64,000 nt of DNA, from assembly GCA_039621445.1 (NCBI GenBank), contig CP154955.1, forward strand, positions 4,893,284 through 4,957,283, written 5' to 3'. Of the stretch, positions 62,729 to 64,000 are shown one piece after another; positions within the stretch are counted from its first letter, which is position 1, and the number at the start of each line of letters is the position of its first letter. Both the position numbers and the translations under genes were made by a program. A model generated the notes under the pieces. That model was not told the DNA's origin and made no database searches. It was given only the letters and a program-made list of their open reading frames with translations. This stretch comes from Euglena gracilis. Taxonomy: Eukaryota > Euglenida > Euglenophyceae > Euglenales.

Positions 62729-63046
62729 ACCATTGCTAAAGGTGTGTTCGACCCCCCTGGGGGGGGGGACTCACTGGTTCTTTCAGAGTGACACTGGTCT
62801 TTGGCCCTGCCCCCCCTGGGGTGGGCCAGAAATTGCGAAAGTGGTCCACTCAGTGCCGAAGGCTCCGGAAAATTTTTTGGGAAATGACCAAAATCCATTC
62901 ATTTTGGCCTTTTTTTTGGGCCGCGTGGCCAGAGTGACTGACATTTTCATTTCCTATTTCTGGAGGGGAAAGTGGATTACTGGTTTTTTAAAGAGTGATT
63001 TACTGGTTTTTTAAAAAAAGATTTTGAATGACCCTCCGGGAATGGT
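62729..63046. mobile_element. TGACTGG family element (copy 3)
   Basis: ACCATTGCTAAAGGTGTG at the left, GGGACTCACTGGTTCTTTCAG, a GTGCCGAAGGCTCC hairpin word, GAGTGACTGACATTTTCATT, GAGTGATTTACTGGTTTTTT, and a weakened right end GGGAATGGTGAG. Confidence 0.6.
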
Positions 63047-63227
63047 GAGTAATTTTACAATGTGCCCCCCCCCTCCACCTGTCCAGAATTTGGGAGGTTG
63101 TGGCATCCCCCTGACTATTGGGTGGGGGTCTCCCCCCCCCCCCGTGCTACAACAACCCCCATCCTGCCGGTTCTGGTTGCCGTCGATTCGATTGGTACTC
63201 TTTGCGTGGCCCAGAAGGGGGAGGGAC

Positions 63228-63450
63228 CAGGGCAGAACGGGAATCGGCCAAACAGCCAGGGTGGTAGGTGGGGAGGGGGGGGGGTCGATCCCCCCACCAC
63301 CTCTCGTATTTGTGGGAGCACCAATTTTCGACCCCCAAAAAGTTTTTCCCGGCACCGGGTGAATTTGTTTAAAAAAAATTGCAAACATGCTGTGGTGGGT
63401 GGGGGGATCGACCACCCCCCACCAGGCCTTCCCGTGCAGCCCTGGGGGGG
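63228..63450 (-). repeat. Dispersed 230-bp foldback repeat (inverted copy of 5836-6065)
   Basis: Read on the minus strand it begins CAGGGCTGCACGGGAAGGCC and ends CCACCCTGGCTGTTTGG, as the plus-strand copy does. The word order of the C-run segments is the same. Confidence 0.7.
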
Positions 63451-63454
63451 GGGT

Positions 63455-64000
63455 GGGGGGTGGGATATACTTTTCGGTGCCGAAGGCGCCGAAAACGAGT
63501 GGAGAGCACTTTTCGGGCGGGGCAGGCCGCGCCGGGGACTCCGGGACCCCCCCCCTTCCCATCGGGGGTGAAGGCGGATCTCGTGACAGGGAAACAGTTA
63601 AGGTGGGTATGGGGTGGTGCCCCCCCCCCCCCCCGGCTGAATTTGACCAACCCCCCTGAGGGGAGTCTTGGAGTTCCTTGGTGTGGCAGGCAGACACTAC
63701 CCCCTCCCCCCGTGAGAGAGTTGGTGTCTGCCTGGGCACAAATCAGAAAACCGCCAAAATGGGCTCTTCTGGGCTGCTGGCTCCCTGGCGCCAGAGTGCC
63801 TTGACAGAGCGCCCTGGCGCTTTTTAGCCGTGTGCTCAACCCTGGGGGTTGGGATTGGCCTGCCCTAAAATTCAGCCTGGTCATACCTCAAAACAACGGA
63901 ACAAGATGGGTCCCATAAGCCCTCCCCAGGCCCCTCCGGGCGTTTAAAAAAAACACACGAGGTTTGTTCACGCACAGACAGTCCATAATGGGATAGGCCA
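63455..64000. other. Repeats to the window end, no gene
   Basis: A GGTGCCGAAGGCGCCG hairpin (63476-63491), C runs (63546-63556, 63620-63636) and short frames. Nothing supported. Confidence 0.5.

Noticed and set aside
1-64000. All G/C homopolymers as sequencing artefacts
   Set aside because: The runs sit at matching positions in separate copies of the same element and on both arms of palindromes. Exact run lengths may still be wrong.

Overview
This window reads as nuclear DNA of a eukaryote, most likely a unicellular alga or other protist with a large, repeat-filled genome; I cannot name the species. Arguments for a eukaryote: GT-AG introns interrupt readable coding sequence (44 and 46 bp in a hAT transposase, 341 bp in a host-type gene), the mobile elements are eukaryotic families (hAT, PIF/Harbinger-like, a non-LTR-type reverse transcriptase with 2A peptides), and there are no operons or ribosome binding sites. 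Host-like coding appears only as short islands with strong G/C preference at third codon positions, for example 3155-3777, 41041-41194, 42860-42990, 46722-46833 and 57530-57640. Most of the window is non-coding and dominated by homopolymer G/C runs, A/T runs, simple repeats and decayed transposons.

Layout: 1-3.9 kb holds repeats plus the last two exons of a minus-strand host gene. 4.0-5.5 kb is a block of pentanucleotide and purine satellites. 7.1-9.6 kb is the C-terminal half of a broken reverse transcriptase on the plus strand. 9.7-11.9 kb is a segment flanked by inverted repeats that carries a broken Rep/SF3-like helicase. 11.8-12.4 kb is a palindromic minisatellite. 13.8-19.6 kb (minus strand) holds the N-terminal half of a similar reverse transcriptase, four 2A-like sequences, two zinc-finger-like fragments and a retroelement fragment with an NPPF motif, all cut up by foldback elements. 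20.3-21.1 kb is a DDE_Tnp_4-like transposase, split by a foldback with a 4-bp target duplication. 25.25-27.7 kb is a degenerate hAT transposase with introns. 31.8-33.4 kb is a palindrome-rich element holding one intact 250-codon ORF of unknown function. 37.5-38.8 kb is a repeat nest inside a CATA microsatellite. The rest, to 64 kb, is repeats with scattered exon candidates, an 18-bp coding minisatellite (51.6-52.1 kb) and further foldbacks.

The main theme is several families of short elements whose ends are G or C runs joined to short palindromic words. They occur in two or more copies, nest in one another and interrupt transposon reading frames. Where the frame can be followed (20725-20924; 17448-17946), the coding sequence rejoins across a short duplicated target, so these are insertions and not original gene sequence. 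The other items most worth checking are the ORF element at 31.8-33.4 kb, a six-copy hairpin motif with base-pair covariation, the Rep-like helicase, and a reverse transcriptase that appears to have been split by an inversion.
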